Positions 1-10,503 of a DNA stretch of 64,000 nucleotides are shown here, piece by piece. The DNA comes from Parvularia atlantis (Eukaryota; Opisthokonta; Rotosphaerida), in the NCBI GenBank assembly GCA_943704415.1, contig CALSCO010000113.1, positions 1 to 64,000 on the forward strand, given 5' to 3'. The notes beneath the pieces were generated by a model. The model searched no databases and was not told where the DNA came from. It saw only the letters and a program-made list of their open reading frames with translations. The position numbers and the translations under genes are program-made. Position 1 is the stretch's first letter. Every line of letters starts with the position of its first letter.

Positions 1-987
1 ACCACCACCGTCGTCTGCGCTACGAGCGTCTCGTCGTTGATCGGCTGCTGCTCGAGCGTGCGCAGCCGCGCCACGAGCTGCTCGCGCTCACGTACAGCCT
101 GCACCGACTCGCCCGCCGGTGCCGCCTCCGCCGCCGCGCGTGCCCGCGCCAGGTGGTCCTGCGTCAGCACAAGCGCGTCCTTCTGCTCGAGCAGCGCCTT
201 GATGTCGGTCGTCCGCACCAGGTCAAACTCATGCTTGAGCTCGTGCTTGCGGCCCTTGAGCTCGTCCAGCTTGCGCTGCAGCGGCTCGATCAGCGGGTCG
301 AAGAAGCCGTCGACCGTGGCCAGGCCCGCGCGATTGAGCTCCTCGAGGCGCGCGATGTCGGCCTCGATCGCGTCGATGCCCGCCTTGACCTTCTGCTGCT
401 GCGGCTCGAGCGCGCTGCCGAGCGTGACGATGGCCGCGCGCTGCTTCTCGAGGCCCTTGGCGACGGGCACGAACGGATGATCGCGATGCGGCGCGGCGAT
501 GCAGTCGACGCAGGCGAGCTGGTCGCATCGGTTGCAGAACTGCGTCGCGCGGTTGGCCGGGTGCGCCTTGCACATCGGCACGCTCGTCGCCGCGCCGGGC
601 TTGGCCGTCACGACGTGCGTCCGGTTCACCTTGGCGCGCTGGTGCGCCTCGGCCTCTGTCGTGCACAGGTCGATCGCGCACGTCTCGCAGCGGTGCGTCG
701 CGGACGCCTCCTCGCACGACTGGCACATCGTCACCACCGCATCGGCCGTCGCAGCGGCGGGCTCGAGCAGGTCGGCGCGGCTGAACTCGGCGTGGCAATA
801 CGTCTGGCCGAGCAGGAACAGGCACTTGCGGCGTGCGTCGGTCGTCTTGCGCACGCACACTGCGCAGATCGGGTGCAGGCACGGCGTCCGTCCCGCGTCC
901 GCGTCCAGCGCATCCAGGGCAGAACGGGCAGAGATACGTTCTGCCCTCGAAACTCGATCTCGCCACACCTGTTTGTGCCGCAGCCAT
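1..987 (-). CDS. TRIM-like RING/B-box/coiled-coil protein, 3' part cut by window edge
   Basis: The minus-strand frame read from about 930 down to 1 has no stop and carries a TRIM-like arrangement. First comes a RING second half (PCLHPICAVCV, fitting C-x-H-x2-C-x2-C). Then come two B-box-like cysteine/histidine clusters (MCQSCEEASATHRCETC and MCKAHPANRATQFCNRC...CVDC). A long coiled coil rich in E, K, L and Q follows and runs off the left edge. Such proteins are usually ubiquitin E3 ligases or scaffolds. The only nearby ATG (985-987) begins MAAAQTGVARSSFEG and leads to LCPFC, a good first RING Cys pair. However, that stretch lies one base out of frame with PCLHPICAVC, so there is a frame break or an unseen splice near 915-925. 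The C-terminal domain is not visible. Confidence is good for the family and weak for the 5' end. Confidence 0.7.
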
Positions 988-1576
988 GCCTCTGTACGAG
1001 TGCATGACCATCGCGCGGACGTACATGAAGTCGGTGCGCGCCTCGTCGTCTCGTGGCCGCGCCGCCGCCTCACGCCCGCGTCGCACGTGCAGGGCGACCT
1101 GGTCGACCTGATCAAGAAGACGGCGTTCATCGTGCTCGACAACCGCGGCGTCGTGCGCAAGATTGAGCACCTGGGCGCGTCCAACCTGCCGTACCCGATG
1201 AAGGCGCACATGGACAGGTTCACAAACGGGCGGTGCGGAAGGCGCGCTCGCTCGGCCGTGCCGCCGTGCTGACGTCGCGAGCGGCAGACACCTGCTCATG
1301 TCGTTCGACGCGCGGCCGGCGATCGTCTCGGAGCTGAGTCGGCAGCTGAGCATCGACGACCGTGTGATCCACCACTTCATCGTCAAGCGGCCGCTGACGG
1401 AGCAGGCGCGTGCGCACCGCGGGCCCGCGGGCGCGCTGACGGCGTGCGCGCGCATGCAGCTCGGCAAGACACGCGGGCCAAGCCCTGTGCGCGTCAGCCT
1501 GGTCAACGAGGGCAAGGAGGAGCGCGTCGTCGAGTCGTTGCGGGATTTCTTTGAGGAGCAGACGCCACGCAAGTGA
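986..1576 (+). CDS. MRPS6: Mitochondrial small-subunit ribosomal protein bS6m
   Basis: Exon 1 (986-1033) encodes MPLYECMTIARTYMKS, the typical S6 amino terminus. Introns 1034-1092 and 1218-1287 (both GT...CAG) join it to GDLVDLIKK...FIVLDNRGVVRKIEHLG and then RHLLMSFDARPAIVSEL, ending IDDRVIHHFIVKRP. These are the S6 strands, the invariant RxxExxG (RKIEHLG) and the carboxy-terminal helix. S6 binds 16S/12S rRNA with S18 in the mitoribosome small subunit. The frame stays open to a TGA at 1574-1576, giving a charged tail ending FFEEQTPRK. A possible further intron near 1406-1455 does not keep this frame, so the exact tail is uncertain. The start codon overlaps the candidate start of the opposite-strand TRIM-like gene. 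Confidence 0.88.
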
Positions 1577-1685
1577 CGGCGCGCGCGCAGTTGTGGCACA
1601 GAACAGGCATAGCACACAGATGAAGAGAACACAAAACAAAGAACAAAGCGGATGTTGTCGTTCGTGATTCTGCGTTGCGCCGCGC

Positions 1686-2752
1686 TTACTCGGTCTTCTT
1701 CTGCATGCCCCTCTTGCCCTTAGCCATGTAGGTCGAATAGAAGAACTCGATGAAGAGGTAGAGGTAGCTCGACAGCAGCAGGCAGCCATACCAGCCGGCC
1801 ATCTTGTCGCCCTGGCAGTCGCCGTGGTGCGGCGCCCAGTCGTTGACGTGCGCGTAGGCCGTGTAGAGCGCGTAGTAGCAGGCGACGAGGTCGATCACAA
1901 ACTGCACAATCTGGATCGTCGTCACGTGCTGCTTCCACCAGATGTCGCGCACGCCGATGGCCGAGAGGTAGTAGTAGTAGTACTGTGCGTCGTTGGTGCG
2001 GCGCGTGAGCCACTCGCGCGCATGCGCACGGCCGCGCGCGCGCACCATGACCACGTGCACAAACACGTTGAGGATGATCGGCACCCATTGCTGCGGGACA
2101 GGGGGGCGCACTGCGTGAGCCGCGCGGTCGCGTCGCGGCCGAAAAGCGCGCGCACCACGGAGACCTCGCCGCGCAGCTGCGTGATGCACAGGATCATCGT
2201 GAGCGAGTGGTGGTAGACGTGCAGGAACTTGAGCTCTTTGCGGCTGAGCACGAGGAAGACCGTGTCGACGAGCTCCCAGTACTTGGACAGGTAGTTGAGG
2301 TAGTAGGCAAACTGCAAATGCCCGTCAAAGTAGCTCGCGCGGTTGCAGACGGCGTAGAACAGGCCGTGACGCAGGACCATGGGCACGACGAGCTCCGCGA
2401 GCAGCAGCAGGAGCACGAGCGATGCGAGCGTGAGCAGGAGGTTGTGCACGACAAAGGCCAGGTTGAGCAGCGACGTGTCCATCTTGGCCGCGGGGCGCTT
2501 CTTGCCCTCGCCAGTGCCGTTTTGCGCGCGCGGCGGCTTGTCCTCCCGTGACTGCGCAGGGAAGACGAGCTTGAGGCTGAAGATGACCGTGAGGTACACC
2601 GCGAGGCCGATGAAAGCCTCAGTCATCGTCGACAGCGGCGTCACGCCCGGCTGGAAGCGCCAGGCCCACGTGTGCTGGCCGGTCACGGCGTGGTACACGG
2701 CGTCGACTGCGAGGTTGGTCACCTGCCAGCTCTCGAAGCCCTCGGAGGCCAT
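1686..2752 (-). CDS. ELO-family very-long-chain fatty acid elongase
   Basis: Three exons (2159-2752, 2046-2090, 1686-1982) are separated by introns of 68 and 63 nt. The protein begins MASEGFESWQ and has several hydrophobic segments. It holds the ELO histidine box HVYHHS (HxxHH), preceded by YLSKYWELVDTVFLVL and KELKFLHVYHHS, and followed by WVPIILNVFVHVVM-YYYYYLSAIG, which becomes contiguous only when the second intron is removed. The carboxy end KGKRGMQKKTE is lysine-rich, as in ER-retained elongases. The enzyme condenses malonyl-CoA with acyl-CoA in the ER membrane. About 31 kb away on the same strand lies the ketoacyl-CoA reductase of the same cycle. Chain-length specificity cannot be read from the sequence. 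Confidence 0.93.
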
Positions 2753-3213
2753 CTCTGCCGCAGCGCGCACCGTGAGCGCACGTGCGAAGTGGCGTGATCT
2801 CGCGAGGGGCCACGCGCGGATTCGGCCGCGGCTGATAGCGGATCTGCCGCGCCCGCCACACGCCCCCCACTTCACCGAGCCCTCTCGCGCGCGCGCACGG
2901 CAGTCAGCAGAGGCGCGGAAGCGCGCACAGCAGAGCGCGGCGCAGCGTGCGAACGAAAGGAGCGCATGGCAAGGAAAGCTCTAGAATCCTGACAGATTCT
3001 GTTTTGGGCCGACCTTTTGCCTTGGGCTCGTTGGCGCGCGGTCCGTTCTCGTTCGCGCGACCGCACCGCACCGCAGCGCACCTCCCCGCGCCAACCGCAC
3101 AGCCGCGTCGACCACACGGTGCGCCGCGCACGTGCCGACCCGCCGTTCGCAGTGGCGTGAAACGCGTCGCAACTCCTGAGAAAAGGCCGGCGTGTCGGGC
3201 GCGCGTGTGTGCG
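2753..3213. promoter_or_regulatory. Divergent intergenic region between ELO and RhoGEF
   Basis: These 461 bp separate two oppositely transcribed genes and should hold both promoters and 5' UTRs. I see no TATA box, conserved motif or protein-coding signal. The stretch around 2985-3000 (ctagaatcctgacagattct) is less GC-rich than its surroundings. The role is inferred from position only. Confidence 0.35.
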
Positions 3214-5977
3214 ATGGACGCCTCGCGCGACAAGCCGCTGCCGGCTGTGCCGGCGCCGGCGCCGCCGCAGGTGCGGCCCAAGCCGCAGATCGCGCCCAAG
3301 CCGGCCGTGATCCCTACTGCGCGGCCGCATCCGCCGCCGCCGCCGCCGCGGCCCACTGCCAAGCCCGAGCTCGACCGCGCCGTGGCCGTCTGGGCGTCGA
3401 CCGAGGCGTCGCACGAGCAGGAGCTGTGCTTCGCCGAGGGCGACGAGATGGCCGTCGTGGAACGCTCCGACCCTGACTGGTGGAAGGTCGAGCTGGGCGG
3501 GCGGACGGGCTACGTGCCGGCCGCGTATGTCAAGCTTGTCAACCCGACCCATGCGCCTGCGCCTGCACCTGCACCTGCTGCTTCGGCCGTGCCTGCGACT
3601 GCACCAGGACCGGTACCAGCACCAGCACCAGCACCAGCACCGGCACCAGCACCAGCACCAGCGCCCGCACCCGCACCCGCAGCGCCAGCGTCGCCGCCGT
3701 CGCCCGTCGCGGCGGCCGAGCCGCAGCTCGTGCGCGTGCTCTTCGCCTCGTCAGCGGACCACTCCGCCGAGCTCTCTGTCAAGGTGGGCGACGTGCTCGA
3801 GCTGATCGACGACAGCAACCCCGACTGGTGGCACGCGCACCTGAACGGCGAGATCGGGTGGATCCCGGCCAGCTTCGTCGAGCGCATCACCGCCGAGCCC
3901 ACCCTGCCTGCCGGCGCACCCGCGCCGGACGACGAGCCCCGCAAGCTGTCGCCCGCCGAGCTGCGCGAGCGCGTCATCGCCGAGATCGTCGCGACCGAGC
4001 GCGACTATATCCGCAACTTGGGCCTCGTGATCGAGGTGCGCACCGGCGAGTGCGGGCTGCGCACGACTGACGGCGTCGCGCAGGGGTACAAGCGCAAGAT
4101 GGAGGTGCTCGATGGCGTGAGCCGCAGCGACGTCGCACTGCTCTTCAGCAACATCGAAGAGATCCACGCGTTTCAAAAGGCGTTTGAGCGCAAACTGTCG
4201 CAGGCCGTCGAGGCGCGGCCGCGGCTGCTCGGGCGCGTGTTCCTGGACGAGGTGCGGCTGCTGTCGCGTGCTCGCTGCCGGACCGCTCACGCGTGCGCGT
4301 CCCGGAGCAGAAGGACGGCTTCAAGATCTACGCCGAGTACTGCGTCAACCACCCGAAGGCGATCGCATTCTTGAGCGAGCTGCAAAAGACCGACGCCAAG
4401 CTCAAAGCGTTCTTCCTGGTGTGCACGGCCCTGCGTCCTCGCGCGTCTGGCTGACGTACGCGCACGCCGCAGGGATGCCGCCTGCTGATCGAGCAGGACA
4501 TTGCGCTCGAGGGCTTCCTGCTGACGCCGATCCAGCGCCTGTGCAAGTACCCGCTGTTGCTGCGGGTGCGCTGGCCGCAGCGGAACAAGCGCCGGCTGCT
4601 CACACGCGCGCGAGCCCGCAGGAGCTGCAAAAGTATACCGACGAGACGCATGCGGACTTCAGGGACACAGAGGACGCGCTCGCGCAAATGAAGGAGGTCG
4701 CGAGCTTCGTCAACGAGATGCAGCGCCTCAAAGACAACAAGGCGCTCATCGCCGAGCTGCAGACACGTATCGAGGGCTGGGAGGTGCGCGCGCGTCCGCC
4801 GCTCGTGGCACCGCTCACACGTTCGTCCAGGGGCCCGACCTCGTCGAGCACAACACGGAGCTGCTGATGGAGGCGACGGTGACCAAGATCTCGCACGGCA
4901 AGGCGCAGGAGCGGCGCTTGTTCCTGCTTGACAAGAACCTGGTCTATGCGAAAGAGAACCCGCTCAAGCGGGTGCGTTCGCCGTTGCCGTGCTGGCGTGG
5001 TTCGCGCCGACACGTGCGCCGCGCAGAAAACGTACACCTTCAAGGGCAACATCCCGCTGAGCAAGTGCAATATTGTCGCGCTGCCGGACAAGGACGTTGA
5101 GCACGGTTTGCGGCGCGCGCGCGCGCAAGCCCGTCGCGGTTGCCGCTCACGCCGCTGCTCTCAGCCTGGCAGATCACGCGCTACGACCTCAGCGCGCCCA
5201 AGACTTACATCGTCGCGGCCAAGTCGCCCGAGGAGCGCGACAAGTGGCTCGGGGCGCTCGAGAGCGCGCAGGCCAAGCTCGACTTTGTCGTGCGCCGTGC
5301 GTGTGGGCGCGGCCTCGGCTGCTGCCCGCGCTGGCTGAACCGATCTGTCTTGCGCGCACGCAGCCGGGCCCGCGCCACAGGTGCTGCGCGCCGCCCCCGC
5401 CCGGCCTGTCGCGCCCAACTCACCCCCACCCGTCAAGCCGCGCACGGGCATCCCGGCCGGCGCCGTTGCCCTGCCCGTGTTGGGCGCGCGGCCGTTCAAC
5501 GTGACGGCGCCAGACGCGCCGGCGAGGCCACCAGCCGAGGGGCGCCCGTCGTTCGCGGGCGGCTCGGTACGCGGACGCATCACCTCGGTCTCGTCCGAGA
5601 GCCTGTCCAGCACGGACGACTCGCCGCCCAAGGACAAGGACAAGCCCGGGCGGCTAGTGTCGGCCATCCGCGGTACGCGCCTTGCTGGTGTATCGCTTTC
5701 TGCGCCCGGCTGAAGTTGATGCGGCGCAGCCGGCTCGAGCGCGCTGCTGCGCACGAAGCGATCCAATTCGGACGCGAGCAGTGCGGCCGACATCGCCAGC
5801 GCGGTGTCAGCGGGCAGCCTGCGCTCTGACAGCCTCAGCGGCGCTCAATCCAAGACGCCGGTGCTGGGCAGCAGCGCAAGCATGGACAACCTGCTGAAGG
5901 AGATGCAGCGCAAGCGCGAGGCGGCAGCGGTAGCGGCAGCGGCCGGCGCAGCAACGTCACCTCCCAAGACGCGCTAG
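3214..5977 (+). CDS. SH3-SH3-DH-PH Rho guanine nucleotide exchange factor
   Basis: The ATG at 3214 begins MDASRDKPLPAVP, followed by a proline-rich segment (about residues 8-50). SH3-1 (AVAVWAS..., DPDWWKVELGG, GYVPAAYVK) is followed by a long (PA)n linker and SH3-2 (VRVLFASSADHSAEL, NPDWWHAHLNGEIGWIPASFV). The DH domain starts RERVIAEIVATERDYIRNL and includes GFLLTPIQRLCKYPLLL, the signature helix. The PH domain follows (LLMEATVTKIS, RRLFLLDKNLVY, ITRYDLSAPKTYIVAAKS, DKWLGALESAQ). The tail is Ser/Pro-rich and ends with a short basic helix (LLKEMQRKREAA). About nine short introns interrupt the DH-PH part, with CTGAC or CTCAC near their 3' ends. It should activate a Rho/Rac GTPase at the membrane, with the SH3 domains docking to proline-rich partners. 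The target GTPase cannot be inferred. Confidence 0.9.
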
Positions 5978-6050
5978 GCTCTGCAGCGCAACCAAAAAAG
6001 AAAAAACAAGCCAACCGATTTGTTCTTCCCCGCAGCGTGTACAGCCGCGA

Positions 6051-7571
6051 TCAGTCGAGCACGACCAGGCCGCGCGCGATCGCCAGCTCGGCGTTGAGGA
6101 TGGCGCTGCCGGCCGCGCCCAGGATCGTGTTGTGCGAAAGCAGCGTGAACTGCACGCCCGGCCCGAGTTCCTCCGTCTGTGACGACTTGAGCGGGCGCAC
6201 GCGCCCGACCGACACCGTGAAGCCCTCGCCTCGGTTGCGGTCCATGCGCGGCTGCGGCCGGTTGCTCTGCGCCATGACGCACACACTGCGGCGTGCGGTT
6301 GTGCGCACATCTGAGCATTGCACCTGCGCTGCGCTGCGAGAGGGGCTGAGCACACACCACTCGGCCGGCGCGGAGGGCAGGCGCAGCCGCTGCGCGTCGC
6401 AGGTGTACTTGCGCAGCACGTCCTCGACCTGCGCGACCGAGACCGGCCGCTCGAAGCGCAGCAGGACGCTCTCGGTGTGCCCGTCGAGCACCGGCACGCT
6501 AGCCGTGTGCGCTCTCAGCCACGGATAAGCCGCTGAGCGGGGTCGCACCGGTTGCACGACGCAAAGACGTCAAACTGCGCAAAGACGTGCTGCGTGCGGT
6601 CGGCGTTGAGCGCGCCGAGGATCTTGAGCGGCTCGGTCTCGAGCTGCGCGCGCGCGCAGTGTGAGCCGCGAGCACAGGGCGCGCCACAGACAGCGTGCCT
6701 TGTCTTCCTCGCCGGAGATGTACGGGATGACGTTGTCGATGATGTCCATCGAGCTCACGCCTGGGCGGGGCGCGACGTGAGCCGCCCGCGGCGTGCACAG
6801 AGAGCAGCGCACCGGGGTAGCCCGCGCCGCTGACGGCCTGCATCGTCACAACGGTGCACTCGCGGATGCCGAAGGCGGTGTGCAGCGGCTTAAGCGCCAC
6901 GACCAGGCCCGTCGTCGAGCAGTTGGCGTTGCACACGAGAAAGCCTGCACGGCCCGGCACGGCGTGAGCGGCTGGTCAGGAGCGGAGAGACGGAGGGAGC
7001 AGTGCACCCTTGCGCAGCCCGCGCTGCTGCCGCTGCGCCGCGATCAGCGCGAGGTGGTCGTCGTTGACGAGCGGCACTGCGTTGCCCGTCGTGAGCATCG
7101 CGCGGCAGCCGCACGGCGCAGCGAGCCGCACCGACGAGCGGCACGTCGAGCGCCATCCGGTGGTTGCGCGCGTTGCTGAGCACGGCAAAGTCGCTGCGGA
7201 TGAACGCGGTCTCTGCGCCGCGCGCCGCGTCAGCCGCCACCGCCGCCGTCGCATTGGGCAGGCAGACGCGCACCGATCTCGCCCGCGACGGAGCTGTCGA
7301 GGCCCGAGAAGACGACGTCGCAGCCGGCAAAGTGCGCCGGCTCGCACGGCACAACCGGCAGTGCGGCCACGGCCGGCGGGATGGCCTCGGGCAGGATCCA
7401 CGTGCGCACGGCGTCGGCGTAGGCGCGTCCGTGCGAGCGGTCGCTCGCGCCGAGAGCGTGCACGACGAACCACGGGTGGCCCGCCAGCAGCTGCACGAAA
7501 CGCTGCCCGACTGCGCCGGTCGCGCCTAGGATGCCGACGCGCACGGGGCGGGGCGGCGGCGGGTGGCTCAT
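6051..7571 (-). CDS. Aspartate-semialdehyde dehydrogenase
   Basis: The start [19 protein letters not shown] shows the NADP-binding glycine motif [10 protein letters not shown]. Later exons give [12 protein letters not shown] joined to [19 protein letters not shown]. The catalytic cysteine motif is [17 protein letters not shown], followed by [11 protein letters not shown] and [18 protein letters not shown]. The carboxy end is [19 protein letters not shown]. The enzyme reduces beta-aspartyl phosphate to aspartate semialdehyde in the shared pathway to threonine, methionine and (in many organisms) lysine, so the host makes aspartate-family amino acids itself. The CSTTG-type active site and insert lengths match the fungal/archaeal-type branch better than the classic proteobacterial one. 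About six introns of 45-65 nt interrupt it. The gene ends 73 bp from the convergent RhoGEF stop. Confidence 0.93.
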
Positions 7572-7753
7572 GGCGCTGATCGCGGTGCCGCGGGGATGAG
7601 TGAGCACAAGCACCAGGGTGAGGGAACAACGACCTTACGTGCACTGTGTCGAGTCAAGAGCGAGAGAGCGAGAGTGGGACAGAGCGAGAGAGAACGAGAG
7701 GGGAGAAGAGGGCGGAGACGAGAGAAGAATGATGCTGTAAAACGGGTGCGGCG

Positions 7754-9978
7754 CTACTGGTACGTCGGCGCGTTGGCCACGCGGTCGTGCAGGCGGAAGC
7801 GCTCGCGCAGGTGCGGGCGCACGTCCTCGACCGTCGCAATCGTCTCGAGGAACTCGAGCACCTTCATCAGCTCACGGTCCTTGCGGTCCTCGTACCAGCT
7901 CTCAATCGGGATGCCGTTGGCGATCTGCGCGGTCGCTGTTCAGCACAACCGCGCCAGTCGCAGCCTGCCGCGCGCACCTGGTAGCCAAAGGCCTGGGGCG
8001 AGTTGTCGACGATGAGCGCGCGGGCCATGTCGCGCCCGAGCACCGAAAGGTCTTTGAGGTAGTTGCCCTCGATGAACACGCACGAGTCGCGGAACAGGCG
8101 GTGCCTGCGCGCCGTCCGCGCCGCTCAGCGCCGCGGCCACAGCGGCAGCGTGCACGCCGGGCCGCACTTGATCAGCTTGCGGTCGCGGTCGAGCAGGTCC
8201 AGCAACTTGTCGGCGTAGACGGCCTGCGAGGCGGTGAAGACGACGACCTCGAACAGCTCACTTGCCCGCGTCAAGAACTCAAACAGGAACGGGCGCTTCA
8301 TCATGTACACCTGGCGCCGCGCCCGCGTCAGCACGGCCGCGCGTGCGCCTCGCCAGGCGCGCACCTGGAACTCTTGCCCGTTCAGGTCGACCGGGAAGAC
8401 CATGTCCGCGTCCGGGAGCATGCTCGTGCTGCAGTGCACAAGGGTCTCGTCGAGGTCAAGCACTGCACGTGCAGCAGGTCAGCACTGGGCCCAGGGCGCG
8501 TGTGCGCGCGTGCACGCACCGAGCGTGATCGGCGGACTCCCGGCCTCCTTGAACGGCAGGCGGTACGGCAACGTGAGGTGCTCCTTCGGCAGCGGCGGTA
8601 GGTTGCGGATGAACGTGAACCTGCGCGTCGCGTGCGTCAGCGTGCAAGCCACGCTGCACACACACACGGCTGCGGCCGCGCACGGGTCAAACTCGATCCA
8701 CTGCACAGCCTCCTGCCCGTCGGCGTCGGCCGCGGTGGCCGTGTTGCTGTCGCCGGCGTCGTCGCCGTCCGGCGTCGACATGCCGTTCGTCCCGTACACG
8801 ACCGCGCTCGGCAAGCTCGCGTACTCGATGCGCTCGGCCCGGATGTAGCCAGCCTCGGCGTTTTCCACGTCCTCGTCCTCCTCGGCCTCGCTCTCGTCCA
8901 GCCGCGCGGCCACAAGCGTCGTCGCGACGCTCCCGCTCGGGCTGCTCTCCTCATCGCCGCCCTCGTCCTCGTAACCGTCGCTGCTGGGCATGGGGGTGCG
9001 CCGCGCGGGCGCCGTCCACGTGCGCCGGCCCTCGAGCGTGCGCCAGCCGTCGTGCACGGGCGCCGAGGCTGCGCGCTGCCGCGACGGGTGGTCGACGGCC
9101 ATGCTCGTGTCCTCGTCGACCGGCGCGAGCAGCGGCGTAACCGAGGCACCGTGCATTGCGCTGTAGCCGTGGCCGTGGCCGTGGCCGTGCGCCTCGGGCA
9201 CGTCCGGCAGGTCTGCGTGGTTGGCGAGGTCGTCCGGGTCGAGAGACAGGTCGCTCGGGTTGGACGCGGTCGACAGCCGGCGTTTTCCTGCGAGCGCGCA
9301 GTCAGCCCCACGCGCGCTCAGCGCCGGCGCAGCGACGCACGCGGCGACAGCGGCGAGGACAACGGCCCGGCCCCGTCGATGCTTCCGCTGAAGCTGTTCT
9401 TGCGCACGGCGCCGGTGAACGGCGGCGAGAACAGCGTCTCGCTCGGCGACGCCGCGTCGTCCATCCCGTCATCTTCGGCCACCGTGACGGCGCCTCCGCT
9501 GCTGCTGCCGCTGCTGCTGTTGCTGCTGTTGCTGTTGCTGCTGGCGTGCCCGTTGACGTGCCCGTTCCCGTTGATGTTCTTGTTGACGTGGCCGTGCCCG
9601 TTGACGGCGGGATGGCCGTTGACGGGCGGTGCCGATGCGGGCTCGACGTGGTGGTGGTGCTGGTTGCTGCCCGCGGTGGCCGCGAGGGGTATCCGCACGA
9701 ACATGGCGCCGTGCGGGCGCACGCGCGGCTCCGGCATTGACGCCGTCCGTGCGCGCAGCGGCGCCCTCGGCGGCAGGTCCAACGGCGCCGTCGCCGCGTC
9801 AGCCAGGTCGACGTCGCCGTCCGCGCCGCCGTCGGACGCCACGGTGCCGTTGAGCGCGCGCGGGCGCAGCCGCTTGGCCTCGCGCGGCGACGGCGGCGCG
9901 GGCGCGGGCACGGGCACGGGCGGCGGGTGCAGCCGCCCGGCGGGGCGCGGCGACGACGTGATGAACGACGTGCTCATT
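7754..9978 (-). CDS. SCP/CTDSPL2-like protein phosphatase with long disordered N-terminus
   Basis: The carboxy half is an FCP/SCP (NIF) domain: [17 protein letters not shown], then the catalytic DxDxT motif in [75 protein letters not shown] and a final [13 protein letters not shown]. Such phosphatases remove phosphate from serines of the RNA polymerase II tail or SMAD-like substrates. The amino-terminal ~400 residues are low complexity: Pro runs, alternating N/G/H/S tracts and an acidic stretch. The first ATG in frame (9976-9978) gives MSTSFITSS; a GTG-started extension further upstream is not supported. A short intron lies between the two amino-terminal halves near 9300. Confidence 0.88.
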
Positions 9979-10503
9979 ACGTACACCACCTGCTGCTGCT
10001 GCTGCGGAGGGCGCGTGAGCGACGGCGACGGCGACGGCGACAGCGACGGCGATGGCGCCACAAGAAGGTGATTCGTACGTCACCGGCTCTGGCGAAAGAC
10101 GCGCCACAACGCGGCGGCGCACGCGGCACACGCGACGGCAGCAGCGGCCCCACGCGCCTCCCGTACAAGACCAGCAGGAACAGCAGCGCACACGCGGCGT
10201 GGGCGAGGCGCGCGGAGGGGAAAGAGGACGCGGGGGGTGCCGCCGAAGGGGGCGGACAAACGTCACGCGCGCGCCCGAAACGGGGATCGCTGGACCGCGT
10301 GTGGATGGCGGCGCGCCGCGACCACCCACCGAAAGCACCCGCTCCCACACGCGCGCGCACGTGCAGTCGCAGGCACGCAGAGAGGCCGAAGGAGCGAGCG
10401 GGAGGGCCGAGCCTGCGGGCAGCGCGCCACGCGGGAGGTGAAACGCGGAGCGCGATAGTGTATACGCGACATTGCAGGCTGCTGCACAGGTCCACTCATA
10501 CAC
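9979..10503. promoter_or_regulatory. Divergent intergenic region between CTD phosphatase and GCP2
   Basis: These 525 bp lie between two head-to-head genes. They contain a short imperfect (GACGGC)n run at about 10020-10055 and otherwise only GC-rich sequence with arginine-rich shadow frames. No gene is supported here. Both promoters are presumed to lie inside. Confidence 0.3.

Noticed and set aside
1922-2875. A longer ELO start beginning MKWGACGG
   Set aside because: The upstream extension is Arg-rich without homology; the ATG at 2750-2752 begins the sequence that fits the family.
8632-10071. 479-codon plus-strand open frame antisense to the CTD phosphatase
   Set aside because: It is a GC-rich shadow with Arg/Leu/Val runs and no motif; the minus-strand phosphatase explains the region.
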